36,010 bases of DNA from Amycolatopsis coloradensis (GTDB taxonomy: Bacteria; Actinomycetota; Actinomycetes; Mycobacteriales; Pseudonocardiaceae), in NCBI RefSeq assembly GCF_037997115.1, contig NZ_CP150484.1, positions 6,832,894-6,868,903 of the forward strand, written 5' to 3'. A program made the translations under genes and the position numbers. Every line of letters begins with the position of its first letter. Positions within the stretch are counted from its first letter, which is position 1. Shown one piece after another: positions 14,388 through 22,108 of this stretch. Below the pieces are notes generated by a model. The model saw nothing but the letters and a program-made list of their open reading frames with translations. It searched no databases and was not told where the DNA came from.

Positions 14388-15407
14388 GTGGCTGTGGGCC
14401 GGATAGCTGTGGTTCTGTTCGTCGCGGCGTTGCTGACGACCTCTGTCGTCGCCTGCGACAGCGCGGAGGAATCCGACGCGCTGGTGATCTACTCCGGACG
14501 CAACAAGGAGCTGGTCGGCGGGCTTCTCGACCGGCTGAAGCAGGCTACCGGGACCCCGGTCGAGGTGCGCTACGGCGGCAGCGGGGAGATGGCCGCGCAG
14601 CTGCTCGAAGAGGGTGAGCGCACCCAAGCGGACGTCTTCTTCGCCCAGGACGCGGGCGCGCTCGGCGCGGTCGCCGGCCAAGGCAGGCTCTCCCCGCTCC
14701 CCGCCGAGGTCCTCGGCCTCGTTCCCGCCGGCTACCGCGCCGACGACGGCCGCTGGGTCGCCACCTCGGCCCGGGTCCGGGTCGTCGCCTACGACCCGCG
14801 CGCGGTCACCGAAGCGGAGCTGCCGAAGAGCCTCGACGACATCGTCGACCTGAAGTGGAAGGGCAGGCTGGGGTTCGCCCCGACCAACGGCTCCTGGCAG
14901 GCGTTCGTGACCTCGGTGCGGGTCCTCAAGGGCGAGGACTTCGCGCGGGACTGGCTGCGCCGGTTCGCCGCGAACGAGCCGAAGCGGTTCGACAACAACG
15001 TCGCGATCCTCAACGCCGTCAACGACGGCCAGCTGCCCGCCGGGTTGATCAATCACTACTACTGGTACGCCAAGGTCGCCGAGGCGGGCACGGGCGCGGT
15101 GCGGGCGAAACTGCACTACGTCCCCGGCGGCGACCCGCTCGGTCTGGTGAACGTCGCCGGTGCGGGTGTCGTCGAGGGGACCGACCGGAAGGACGCCGCG
15201 CTGAAGGCCGTCCGGTTCCTGCTCTCCGAGGAGGCGCAACGGCATTTCGCCGACGTCACCGCGGAATATCCGGTCGTTCCGGCGGTGACGTCGGCGAAGC
15301 ACCAGTTGCCGCCGCTCACCGGGCTGCACGGCCCCGACATCGATCTCTCGCGGCTGTCGTCGCTGCAGCAGACCGTCGCGCTGCTCCAGGAAACGGGCCT
15401 GTCCTGA
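14388..15407 (+). CDS. Ferric iron ABC transporter, substrate-binding lipoprotein
   Basis: 339 residues. The start is GTG at 14388 with SD ggaggg. Signal peptide with lipobox SVVAC near residue 23. The family fold begins ALVIYSGRNKELVGGLLDRL and continues with ADVFFAQDAGALGAV, VVAYDPRAV, WKGRLGFAPTNGSWQAFV, NHYYWYAKV (Tyr pair typical of iron-binding FbpA/FutA proteins) and GVVEGTDRKDAALKAVRFLLSEEAQ. It captures ferric iron outside the membrane and delivers it to the permease encoded next. First gene of the operon, under the iron box at 14329. Its stop overlaps the proposed permease start (CTGA). Confidence 0.92.
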   Translation: MAVGRIAVVLFVAALLTTSVVACDSAEESDALVIYSGRNKELVGGLLDRLKQATGTPVEVRYGGSGEMAAQLLEEGERTQADVFFAQDAGALGAVAGQGRLSPLPAEVLGLVPAGYRADDGRWVATSARVRVVAYDPRAVTEAELPKSLDDIVDLKWKGRLGFAPTNGSWQAFVTSVRVLKGEDFARDWLRRFAANEPKRFDNNVAILNAVNDGQLPAGLINHYYWYAKVAEAGTGAVRAKLHYVPGGDPLGLVNVAGAGVVEGTDRKDAALKAVRFLLSEEAQRHFADVTAEYPVVPAVTSAKHQLPPLTGLHGPDIDLSRLSSLQQTVALLQETGLS

Positions 15408-16909
15408 AAGGCGTCTTCCGGGCCGCCCCCGCACTGACGACGCTCGGTGCGCTGGTCGCGGCCGCGGCGGTGACGCCGCTCGGCTACCTCGCGGTCCGCT
15501 CGTTCGACCACGGGGCGGGCGAGGTGTGGCGTGTCCTGTGGCGGTCCCGCACCTTCGATCTCGCCGTGCGCAGCGTCGCGCTCGCGGCCGCGGTCACCGC
15601 GGCCTGCCTGGTGCTCGGCGTGCTCTCCGCCTGGCTCGTCGTGCGCAGCGACCTGCCGGGGCGCCGGTTCGCCGGGATCCTCCTGGTACTGCCGCTGGCC
15701 GTGCCGTCGTACGTCGCCGGGTTCACGTGGCTGGCGCTGGCCCCTGGGCTGACCGGGTTCTGGGGCGCGTTCCTGGTGCTGACGCTGGTGTCGTACCCGT
15801 ACGTCCTGCTTCCCGTCGCGGCGGCGCTGCGCACCGCGGACCCGGCGGTCGAAGAGGTCGCGCGGTCGCTGGGCCGTACGAGCACGCGGACGTTCTTCTC
15901 GGTGACCCTGCGGCAGATCCGGCCCGCGGCCACCGCGGGCGGACTCCTGGTCGCGCTGTACGTGCTGAGTGACTTCGGCGCGGTGTCGCTGATGCGGTTC
16001 GAGGCGTTCACCCTCGGCATCTACACCAGCTATCGCGGGACCTTCGACCGGACGCCCGCCGCCATCCTCGGCTGCGTCCTGGTCGTCCTCGCGATCCTGC
16101 TGACCATCGGCGAACGGCGCGCGCGAGGCGCGGCCGGCGGCCGAGGGGAACGCGAGCCCGTCCGCGTTCCCCTCGGCGGGGCGAAGATCCCGGCGGTGAC
16201 CGGGACGGCGGTGGTACTCCTGCTCGCCCTCGGCGTGCCGGTGGCGAGCCTTGCCCGGTGGCTGGTCGCGGGTAGTTCGGCGGCGGGCGGCAACCTGCTC
16301 TCGACGACCGGGAACACCGTGGCGGTGGCGGCCTCCGGCGCGCTCCTCACCGTTTTGTTCGCCCTTCCGGTCGGCATCCTCGCGGCGCGGCACCGGGGAC
16401 CGCTCGTCCGCGGGATGGAACTGGCGAGCTTCGCCGGGCACGCCCTGCCGGGTATCACGGTCGGGCTCGCGCTGGTGTTCTTCGGGATCCGGGTGCTGCC
16501 GGAGCTCTATCAGACGACGTCGATGCTGGCCTTCGCCTACGCGGTGCTCTTCCTTCCGCTGGCGGTGAGCGCCGTGCGGACCGCCGTCGCGCATGCCCCA
16601 CCGGTGTTGGAGGACGTGTCGCGGTCGCTCGGGAAAGGCCGCACGGCCACGCGGCTGCTGGTGACCGTGCCGCTGGCCGCTCCGGGCATCTTGGCGGGCG
16701 CGGCGCTCGTCTTCCTCACCTGCGCCAAGGAACTGCCCGCGACCCTGCTGCTCCGGCCGACCGGGGTGGACACGCTGGCCACCGAACTGTGGACGAAGAC
16801 CGAGATCGGCGCCTACGCCGCGGCCGCGCCCTACGCGGCGGTCCTGCTGGTGGTGGCGGCCATCCCGGCCGTCGTCCTCGACCGGTTCCTGCGAGGAGTG
16901 ACGCGATGA
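15404..16909 (+). CDS. Ferric iron ABC transporter, two-domain permease
   Basis: About 501 residues with roughly 12 hydrophobic helices in two fused MetI-like halves, as in FbpB/SfuB. Each half has an EAA loop: VEEVARSLGRTSTRTFFSVTL and LEDVSRSLGKGRTATRLLVTV. No ATG or GTG lies in a fitting place: the frame before helix 1 has only a CTG at 15404, which overlaps the upstream stop as CTGA. The first GTG (about 15470) would cut into helix 1. I take CTG with coupling as the working start, with low certainty. The stop overlaps the ATPase ATG by 4 bp. Confidence 0.88.
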   Translation: MKGVFRAAPALTTLGALVAAAAVTPLGYLAVRSFDHGAGEVWRVLWRSRTFDLAVRSVALAAAVTAACLVLGVLSAWLVVRSDLPGRRFAGILLVLPLAVPSYVAGFTWLALAPGLTGFWGAFLVLTLVSYPYVLLPVAAALRTADPAVEEVARSLGRTSTRTFFSVTLRQIRPAATAGGLLVALYVLSDFGAVSLMRFEAFTLGIYTSYRGTFDRTPAAILGCVLVVLAILLTIGERRARGAAGGRGEREPVRVPLGGAKIPAVTGTAVVLLLALGVPVASLARWLVAGSSAAGGNLLSTTGNTVAVAASGALLTVLFALPVGILAARHRGPLVRGMELASFAGHALPGITVGLALVFFGIRVLPELYQTTSMLAFAYAVLFLPLAVSAVRTAVAHAPPVLEDVSRSLGKGRTATRLLVTVPLAAPGILAGAALVFLTCAKELPATLLLRPTGVDTLATELWTKTEIGAYAAAAPYAAVLLVVAAIPAVVLDRFLRGVTR

Positions 16910-17922
16910 GCGGCTTGGACGTGAAGGGCCTGATCGCCGGATACGGACCGGATCCGGTACTGCGCGGGCTGGATCTGCGGGTTCCCGAAGGCGGGCTCGT
17001 GGCGGTGCTCGGGCCGTCCGGCTGCGGGAAGACGACTCTGCTGCGGGTGCTCGCCGGGTTCCATCCGGTCCGTGACGGCGAGGTGCGCCTCGGCGGCAGG
17101 CTGCTCGCCGGCGGATCCACGCACGTGCCGCCGGAACGCCGCGGCATCGGGATCGTGCCGCAGGAAGGCGCGCTGTTCCCGCATCTGAGCGTCGCGGGCA
17201 ACGTGGGTTTCGGGTTGTCGCGCGCCGGACGACGCGACGGCCGGATCGGCGAACTCCTCGATCTGGTCGGGCTTTCCGGTTACGAGACAAGGAAACCCGG
17301 TGAGCTGTCCGGTGGGCAGCAACGCCGGGTCGCGCTCGCCCGCGCGCTCGCGCCACGACCGGGTGTCGTGCTGATGGACGAGCCGTTCTCCTCGCTCGAC
17401 GCGAGTCTGCGCGAAGAACTCCGCGTGGACGTGCGCGCGGCGCTGCGCGCGTTCGGCGCGACGGCGTTGCTCGTGACGCACGACCAGGAGGAGGCGCTCG
17501 GCATGGCCGACCTGGTCGCGGTGCTGCGTGGCGGTGTCGTCGCGCAACTCGGGACACCGCAGGAGATCTACGGCAGGCCCGCCGATCTCGGGGTCGCGCT
17601 CTTCGTCGGCGAGGCGGTCACTTTCCCCGGTGACGCGGAAAACGGGACGGTGGACACGCCCCTGGGCAGGCTTCCCGTCCAGGGCCGCGGGACCGGCACC
17701 GTCCTGCTGCGCCCGGAACAACTGCACGTGGACGCCGACGGCGTACCGGCCACCGTGGAGGATGTCCTGTTCCACGGGCACGACGCGACGGTGCTGCTGC
17801 GGCTCGCCGACGGTGGGCAGGTGCGCCAACGCGTCCAAGGTCCGCTCGGGGTTTCCCGTGGTGACGAGGTTCGCGTGCGCGTGTCCGGCCCTGCCCTGTT
17901 CTTCGCCGGGGAACCGGCATGA
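16906..17922 (+). CDS. Ferric iron ABC transporter, ATP-binding protein
   Basis: 338 residues. Walker A GPSGCGKTT (near residue 38), Q-loop GIVPQEGALFPHLSV, signature LSGGQQRRVALARAL, Walker B VVLMDEPFSSLD, and H-loop VTHDQEEAL. The C-terminal ~100 residues form an OB-like TOBE domain (VLLRPEQLHVDADG), as in FbpC. It powers the uptake with the permease above. SD gaggag. Overlaps of 4 bp on both sides couple it to the permease and to the adenylation-acyltransferase gene. Confidence 0.93.
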   Translation: MSGLDVKGLIAGYGPDPVLRGLDLRVPEGGLVAVLGPSGCGKTTLLRVLAGFHPVRDGEVRLGGRLLAGGSTHVPPERRGIGIVPQEGALFPHLSVAGNVGFGLSRAGRRDGRIGELLDLVGLSGYETRKPGELSGGQQRRVALARALAPRPGVVLMDEPFSSLDASLREELRVDVRAALRAFGATALLVTHDQEEALGMADLVAVLRGGVVAQLGTPQEIYGRPADLGVALFVGEAVTFPGDAENGTVDTPLGRLPVQGRGTGTVLLRPEQLHVDADGVPATVEDVLFHGHDATVLLRLADGGQVRQRVQGPLGVSRGDEVRVRVSGPALFFAGEPA

Positions 17923-20309
17923 CCAGGGCCGCCGACCTCGGCTTCCTCGGCGATCTGGCGGTCCACGGCGACCGGACCGCGCTGGTCGCCCCGGACGGCT
18001 CGGCGCTGAGCTACCGGGAACTGGACCAGCGAGTGTCCACTGTGGCCGATCGGCTCGGCCCGGTGCGCAGGCTGGTCCTGCTGGCCGCCGCCAACGACAC
18101 CGGCTCCCTGGTCGCCTACCTGGCGGCGCTCCGCGGCGGGCACCCGGTGCTGCTGGTCCCCCGTGGCCAGGCAGGCGCCTTGGCCGCGAGTTACGACCCG
18201 GACGTCGTCATCGACGGCGTCCTGACCGAGCGGCGGCCGGGTACCGCACACGATCTGCATCCCGAACTGGCGCTGCTGCTTTCGACCTCGGGGTCGACCG
18301 GTTCCCCCAAGCTGGTGCGCCTGTCCGCCGACGGCCTGCGGGCCAATGCCTCGGCCATCGCCGAGTACCTCGACATCCGGGCCACCGACCGCGCCGTCGC
18401 CTCGCTGCCGTTGCCGTACTGCTACGGACTTTCCGTGGTGAACAGCAACCTCCTGCGCGGCGCGTGCCTGCTGCTGACCGAACACTCGGTCCTCGAGCCC
18501 GCGTTCTGGACGCTGGTGAAGGACCGGCGCGCGACGAGCCTGCACGGCGTCCCGCACACTTTCGCCCTGCTCGGCCAGGTCGGGTTCGATCGGCTCGACC
18601 TCCCCGATCTCCGCTACGTCACGCAGGCGGGCGGACGGCTCGATCCCGCGAAGGTGACCGAGTACGCCGAACTCGGACGGCGGCGCGGCTGGCGGTTCTT
18701 CGTGATGTACGGCCAGACCGAGGCCACCGCGCGGATGGCCTATCTGCCGCCGGACCTGGCGGCCGCCCACCCCGCCGCGATCGGCGTGCCCGTCCGGGGC
18801 GGCGATTTCGGCCTCGCCGAAGACGGCGAGCTGATCTATCGCGGCCCGAACGTGATGCTCGGCTACGCGCACACCCCCGCGGACCTGGCCCTTGGCCGGA
18901 CCGTCCACGAACTCCCGACCGGAGACCTCGGACGCCGCAACCCCGCCGGGCTGTACGAGGTGACCGGCCGCAAGAGCCGGTTCGTCAAGCCGTTCGGGCT
19001 GCGCGTCGACCTCGACCGGGTGGAACGCGTCCTCGCCGAGGCCGGGATCGAGGCGGTGTGCGCGGGCGACGACACGCGGGTGGTGATCGCCGTCCACCGG
19101 TCCTCCGAACGGGCTGCCGCCCTCGTCCGCACCCGGTTCGGGTTGCCACCGTCGAGCGTCGTCGTCCGTCGCATGCGTGAGTTCCCCTTGCTGCCCAACG
19201 GAAAGCCCGACTATCCGGCGATCGCCGCCGCGGGGGAACCGGACGACGCGGAACCGGGTTCGGTGCGCCGGGCGTTCGCCACCGTCTTCGGCCGCCGGGA
19301 CATTCCCGGCGACGCGACCTTCGTCGGGCTCGGCGGTGATTCGCTCTCCTATGTCAGGATGTCGATCGCGCTGGAACGCGTGCTCGGACGGCTTCCCGAC
19401 GACTGGCCGGCCATGCCGGTCTCGGCACTCGAGCGCCTGCGCACGAGACCCTCTCGGTGGGCGACGCTGGAGACCAACGTCCTCCTGCGCGCGCTGGCGA
19501 TCATCCTCATCGTGAGCACGCACATGGAGTGGTTCACCGTCCACGGCGGGGCGCATCTGCTGCTCATCGTGGCGGGCTGGAACTTCGCCCGGTTCGTGCT
19601 GCCCGGCCCGGCGTCACGGATCGCCCGCGCGGCGCTCCCCATCGCCGTGCCCGCGATCGCCTGGCTCGGCTACCGGCTCGCCGTCACCGACGACGTGTCG
19701 TGGACGAACGTGCTGCTGATCAACAACTTCACCCTCACCGGCGCCTACGGGTACTGGTTCGTCGAGGTCCTCGTGCACGCTTTCCTGGCGTTGTCACTGG
19801 TGTTCGCGATCCCGGCCGTGCGTCGCACCGAGCGGGAACACGGATTCGCCACGGCCTTGGTGGCGCTCGGCGCCGGTCTCCTGCTCCGGGTGAGCCTCGG
19901 CGAGGCGCCGTCGTTCCCCGAACTGCACTGGACGACGCTCGGCACGGTCTGGTTCTTCGCGCTCGGATGGCTGGCCCACAAGGCGCGGACGGCCACGCAA
20001 CGGGCCGTCGTGCTGGCGTTCGGTTTCCTGCTGGTCCCGGGGATGGTCGGCGACCCGTTGTGGGAGGCCGTGGTGCTGGGCGGGCTGATGCTGGTGCTGC
20101 TCCAGGTCCGTGTCCCGGTGCCGAGGGCGGCGGTCGGCGTCCTCGGGCTGGTCGCGAGCGCCTCGCTCTACATCTATCTGACGCACTGGACGGTCTTCCC
20201 CGCCCTGCTCCCGCACCTTCCGGCACCACTCGTGCTGGTGCTCAGCGTGGCGGCGGGCACGGCCGTATGGTGGGCCGTGCAGCTCGCCACGCGCAGGCTC
20301 ACTCCATGA
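17919..20309 (+). CDS. Adenylation - carrier - membrane acyltransferase fusion protein
   Basis: 796 residues in three parts. (1) Residues ~1-430, an AMP-forming adenylation domain: LLLSTSGSTGSPKLV (ATP loop), MYGQTEATARMAYLPP, GELIYRGPNVMLGY, PTGDLGRR, YEVTGRKSRFVKPFGLRVD and LPNGKPDY with the catalytic Lys429. (2) ~445-510, a carrier domain with the phosphopantetheine site GLGGDSLSYVRM (Ser475). (3) ~515-796, about ten helices of acyltransferase-3 type, starting LLRALAIILIVSTHMEW (conserved His535), with SASLYIYLTHW near the end. There is no condensation or thioesterase domain. Inference: the protein activates an acid, loads it on its own carrier and hands it to an acceptor at or across the membrane, much as DltA-DltC-DltB do with separate proteins. 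It is the fourth gene of an iron-box operon, coupled by ATGA. Substrate and acceptor are unknown. Its 3' end overlaps the convergent dehydrogenase by 11 bp. Confidence 0.85.
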   Translation: MTRAADLGFLGDLAVHGDRTALVAPDGSALSYRELDQRVSTVADRLGPVRRLVLLAAANDTGSLVAYLAALRGGHPVLLVPRGQAGALAASYDPDVVIDGVLTERRPGTAHDLHPELALLLSTSGSTGSPKLVRLSADGLRANASAIAEYLDIRATDRAVASLPLPYCYGLSVVNSNLLRGACLLLTEHSVLEPAFWTLVKDRRATSLHGVPHTFALLGQVGFDRLDLPDLRYVTQAGGRLDPAKVTEYAELGRRRGWRFFVMYGQTEATARMAYLPPDLAAAHPAAIGVPVRGGDFGLAEDGELIYRGPNVMLGYAHTPADLALGRTVHELPTGDLGRRNPAGLYEVTGRKSRFVKPFGLRVDLDRVERVLAEAGIEAVCAGDDTRVVIAVHRSSERAAALVRTRFGLPPSSVVVRRMREFPLLPNGKPDYPAIAAAGEPDDAEPGSVRRAFATVFGRRDIPGDATFVGLGGDSLSYVRMSIALERVLGRLPDDWPAMPVSALERLRTRPSRWATLETNVLLRALAIILIVSTHMEWFTVHGGAHLLLIVAGWNFARFVLPGPASRIARAALPIAVPAIAWLGYRLAVTDDVSWTNVLLINNFTLTGAYGYWFVEVLVHAFLALSLVFAIPAVRRTEREHGFATALVALGAGLLLRVSLGEAPSFPELHWTTLGTVWFFALGWLAHKARTATQRAVVLAFGFLLVPGMVGDPLWEAVVLGGLMLVLLQVRVPVPRAAVGVLGLVASASLYIYLTHWTVFPALLPHLPAPLVLVLSVAAGTAVWWAVQLATRRLTP

Positions 20310-21240
20310 CCCGGATCGGTGAGCCCGCCTGGAAGGCCGCGATGTCCTCGACCGCGTCGCGGTAGAAGATCTCGTAGGCCTCACGGGTGACGTAGCCGAT
20401 GTGCGGGGTGAGCACGACGTTGTCCAGCGTCCGCAGCGGATGCTCCGCGGGCAGCGGCTCGACGTCGTACACGTCCAGCGCGGCGACCGCGATCTCCTTG
20501 CGGCGCAAGGCGTCCACCAGCGCGACTTCGTCCACGATCGGGCCGCGCGAGGTGTTGACCAGCATCGCCGTCGGCTTCATCGCGGCGAGTTCGGCCTCAC
20601 CGACCAGCCCGCGGCTTCGGTCGCTGAGCACCAGGTGGACCGAAAGGACGTCCGCGCGGGCGAACAGTTCGTCCTTCGACACCGCCGTCACACCGTGGGG
20701 GCCGGCCTTCTCCTGGGTCAGGTTCTGGCTCCAGGCGATGGTCTCCATGCCGAACGCCTGCCCGATCTTGGCCGCGCCGGCGCCGAGCCTGCCGAGCCCG
20801 AGCAGTCCGAGGGTCTTGCCGGACAGGATCGTGCCGACGGTGGTCTGCCAGCCGCCCTCGCGCATGTTCCGCGACTCCACCGGCACGTTCCGCGCGGCGG
20901 CGAGGATCAGCGCCCAGGTGTGCTCGGCCGCCGGGGCCGCGATGTACCCGGTGGAACAGACGACCACGCCGTTGCGCCGGGCGGCGGCCACGTCGATCGC
21001 GGCGTTGCGGTGGCCGGTGCTCACCAGCAGTTCGAGCGCGGGCAGCCGGTCGAGGACTTCGGCGGGGAAGCGGGTGCGCTCGCGCATCGCGACCACGACC
21101 TCGAAGTCACGGAGGCGGGCGACCACGTCGGCGGGGTCCGCGAACGGCTTCGTGAACACCTCGATCTCCGCGTCGAGGGAGGCCCAGTCCCCGAAGCCGA
21201 GCGCCACTTCCTGGTAGTCGTCGAGAATCGCGATCTTCAT
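20299..21240 (-). CDS. D-2-hydroxyacid dehydrogenase (NAD-binding)
   Basis: 313 residues, normal size. Motifs: nucleotide-binding LGLLGLGRLGAGAA (residues ~144-157), VNTSRGPIVDEVAL with the substrate Arg region, ALDVYDVEPLP with the conserved Glu, and VVLTPHIGYVTREAYE with the catalytic His. The family reduces or oxidises 2-hydroxy/2-keto acids; members close to SerA include phosphoglycerate dehydrogenase, but this one lacks the ACT and extra C-terminal domains, so SerA is unlikely. The substrate cannot be told. It stands alone on the minus strand and ends 11 bp inside the convergent acyltransferase gene. Confidence 0.9.
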   Translation of the reverse strand: MKIAILDDYQEVALGFGDWASLDAEIEVFTKPFADPADVVARLRDFEVVVAMRERTRFPAEVLDRLPALELLVSTGHRNAAIDVAAARRNGVVVCSTGYIAAPAAEHTWALILAAARNVPVESRNMREGGWQTTVGTILSGKTLGLLGLGRLGAGAAKIGQAFGMETIAWSQNLTQEKAGPHGVTAVSKDELFARADVLSVHLVLSDRSRGLVGEAELAAMKPTAMLVNTSRGPIVDEVALVDALRRKEIAVAALDVYDVEPLPAEHPLRTLDNVVLTPHIGYVTREAYEIFYRDAVEDIAAFQAGSPIRVME

Positions 21241-21270
21241 GCTCCCCAGGCTAGAGTCGGCGCCGAAGCC

Positions 21271-21475
21271 ATGCCTGGGGAGGCCACCGTGATCCTGGAG
21301 TTTCCGCGCCTACCGGCTGAAGCCGGGAACGAGCGAGGAATTCCTCCGTGTGATGACCGAAGAGTCCGTCCCCCTGCTGGAGCGCGCGGGGCCGCGGGTC
21401 GTCGCGAGGCGTCGTCTCGCGGATCGAGAGCGGTCAAGGCACTCGGACGACGATGACCGGAGACGAGGAGCAGGT
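21271..21475 (+). pseudogene. Possible frameshifted remnant of a small protein gene
   Basis: From an ATG at 21271 one frame reads MPGEATVILEFPRLPAEAGNE. One base later, near 21333, the next frame continues EEFLRVMTEESVPLLERAG and PRVVARRRLADRE. Together they read like one small alpha/beta protein with a single-base shift. The second frame stays open into the next gene at 21476. It could be a decayed gene, a sequencing error or chance. Positions 21241-21475 hold nothing else I can name, apart from the RBS gaggag for the next gene. Confidence 0.3.
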
Positions 21476-22105
21476 ATGCACGAGGGCGAGATCCTGGCCT
21501 GGACCGAGACCGAACGACTGAGCTTCGCGGATTTGCTGGAGAGCCTCGCCGATGAGGACTGGTCGGCGAAGACCCTGTGTACGGAGTGGACGGTCCACGC
21601 GATGGCGGGCCATCTCGCGCAGACCACCAGGAACCGGCTCAAGGACACCCTCGTCGGCATCGTGAAGGCCAAGGGGAACTGGGACCGGATGAACGTCGAC
21701 CAGGCCGTCGCCTACGCCGCGCGGTTCACCCCGGCCGAACTCGTCGCCCAGATCCGCGAGGACGCCGGATCGGCCCGCCGCTCGCCCGGCGCCAAACCGG
21801 TCGACCCGCTCGCCGACGTCCTCATCCACTGCCAGGACGTCGCCCGCCCGCTCGGCATCGACCGGCCCATGCCGGAGAAGCCGGCGATCGCGGCTCTGGA
21901 GCACCTTCTCGTCAGCCCGTTCTGGGGCGCCAAGAAACGCTGCCGGGACCTCAGGCTGATCGCCACCGACGCCGAATGGTCCGGCGGAGCGGGCACCGAA
22001 GAGGTACGGGGCCCGCTCGTCGACCTGCTTCTGTCGGTGAGCGGGCGGAGCACCGGGCTGGCCGCGCTCACCGGACCGGGCGCCGCGCTGCTCGGCGCCC
22101 GGTGA
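21476..22105 (+). CDS. Maleylpyruvate isomerase-family, mycothiol-dependent-type enzyme
   Basis: 209 residues from the ATG at 21476 with SD gaggag. The DinB-like four-helix fold is suggested by the start TETERLSFADLLESLADEDWSA and the metal-site phrases CTEWTVHAMAGHLAQTT and DVLIHCQDVARPLGI, typical of the MDMPI family, which uses mycothiol as cofactor in actinobacteria. The C-terminal part (LRLIATDAEWSGG, VRGPLVDLLLSVSGRS, LAALTGPGAALL) matches the SCP2-like tail of the group. The reaction is unknown; most members have no assigned substrate. Its 3' end carries a hairpin and lies 3 bp from the convergent hydrolase gene. Confidence 0.85.
   Translation: MHEGEILAWTETERLSFADLLESLADEDWSAKTLCTEWTVHAMAGHLAQTTRNRLKDTLVGIVKAKGNWDRMNVDQAVAYAARFTPAELVAQIREDAGSARRSPGAKPVDPLADVLIHCQDVARPLGIDRPMPEKPAIAALEHLLVSPFWGAKKRCRDLRLIATDAEWSGGAGTEEVRGPLVDLLLSVSGRSTGLAALTGPGAALLGAR
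22076..22102. terminator. Short GC-rich hairpin at the junction of convergent genes
   Basis: CCGGGCGCC (22076-22084) pairs perfectly with GGCGCCCGG (22094-22102) around a 9-nt loop. It lies inside the last codons of the MDMPI-family gene and 6 bp from the end of the convergent EEP gene. With only a 3-bp intergenic gap, a terminator inside coding sequence is the simplest reading, in both directions. Confidence 0.55.
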
Positions 22106-22108
22106 GAC

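Noticed and set aside
14855..15403. Long N-terminal extension of the iron permease frame
   Set aside because: It overlaps the binding-protein gene in another frame and has no membrane or domain character.
15116..17557. Minus-strand frame of 813 residues opposite the iron permease and ATPase
   Set aside because: High-GC shadow, Arg-rich with no domain; both genes on the plus strand are well supported.
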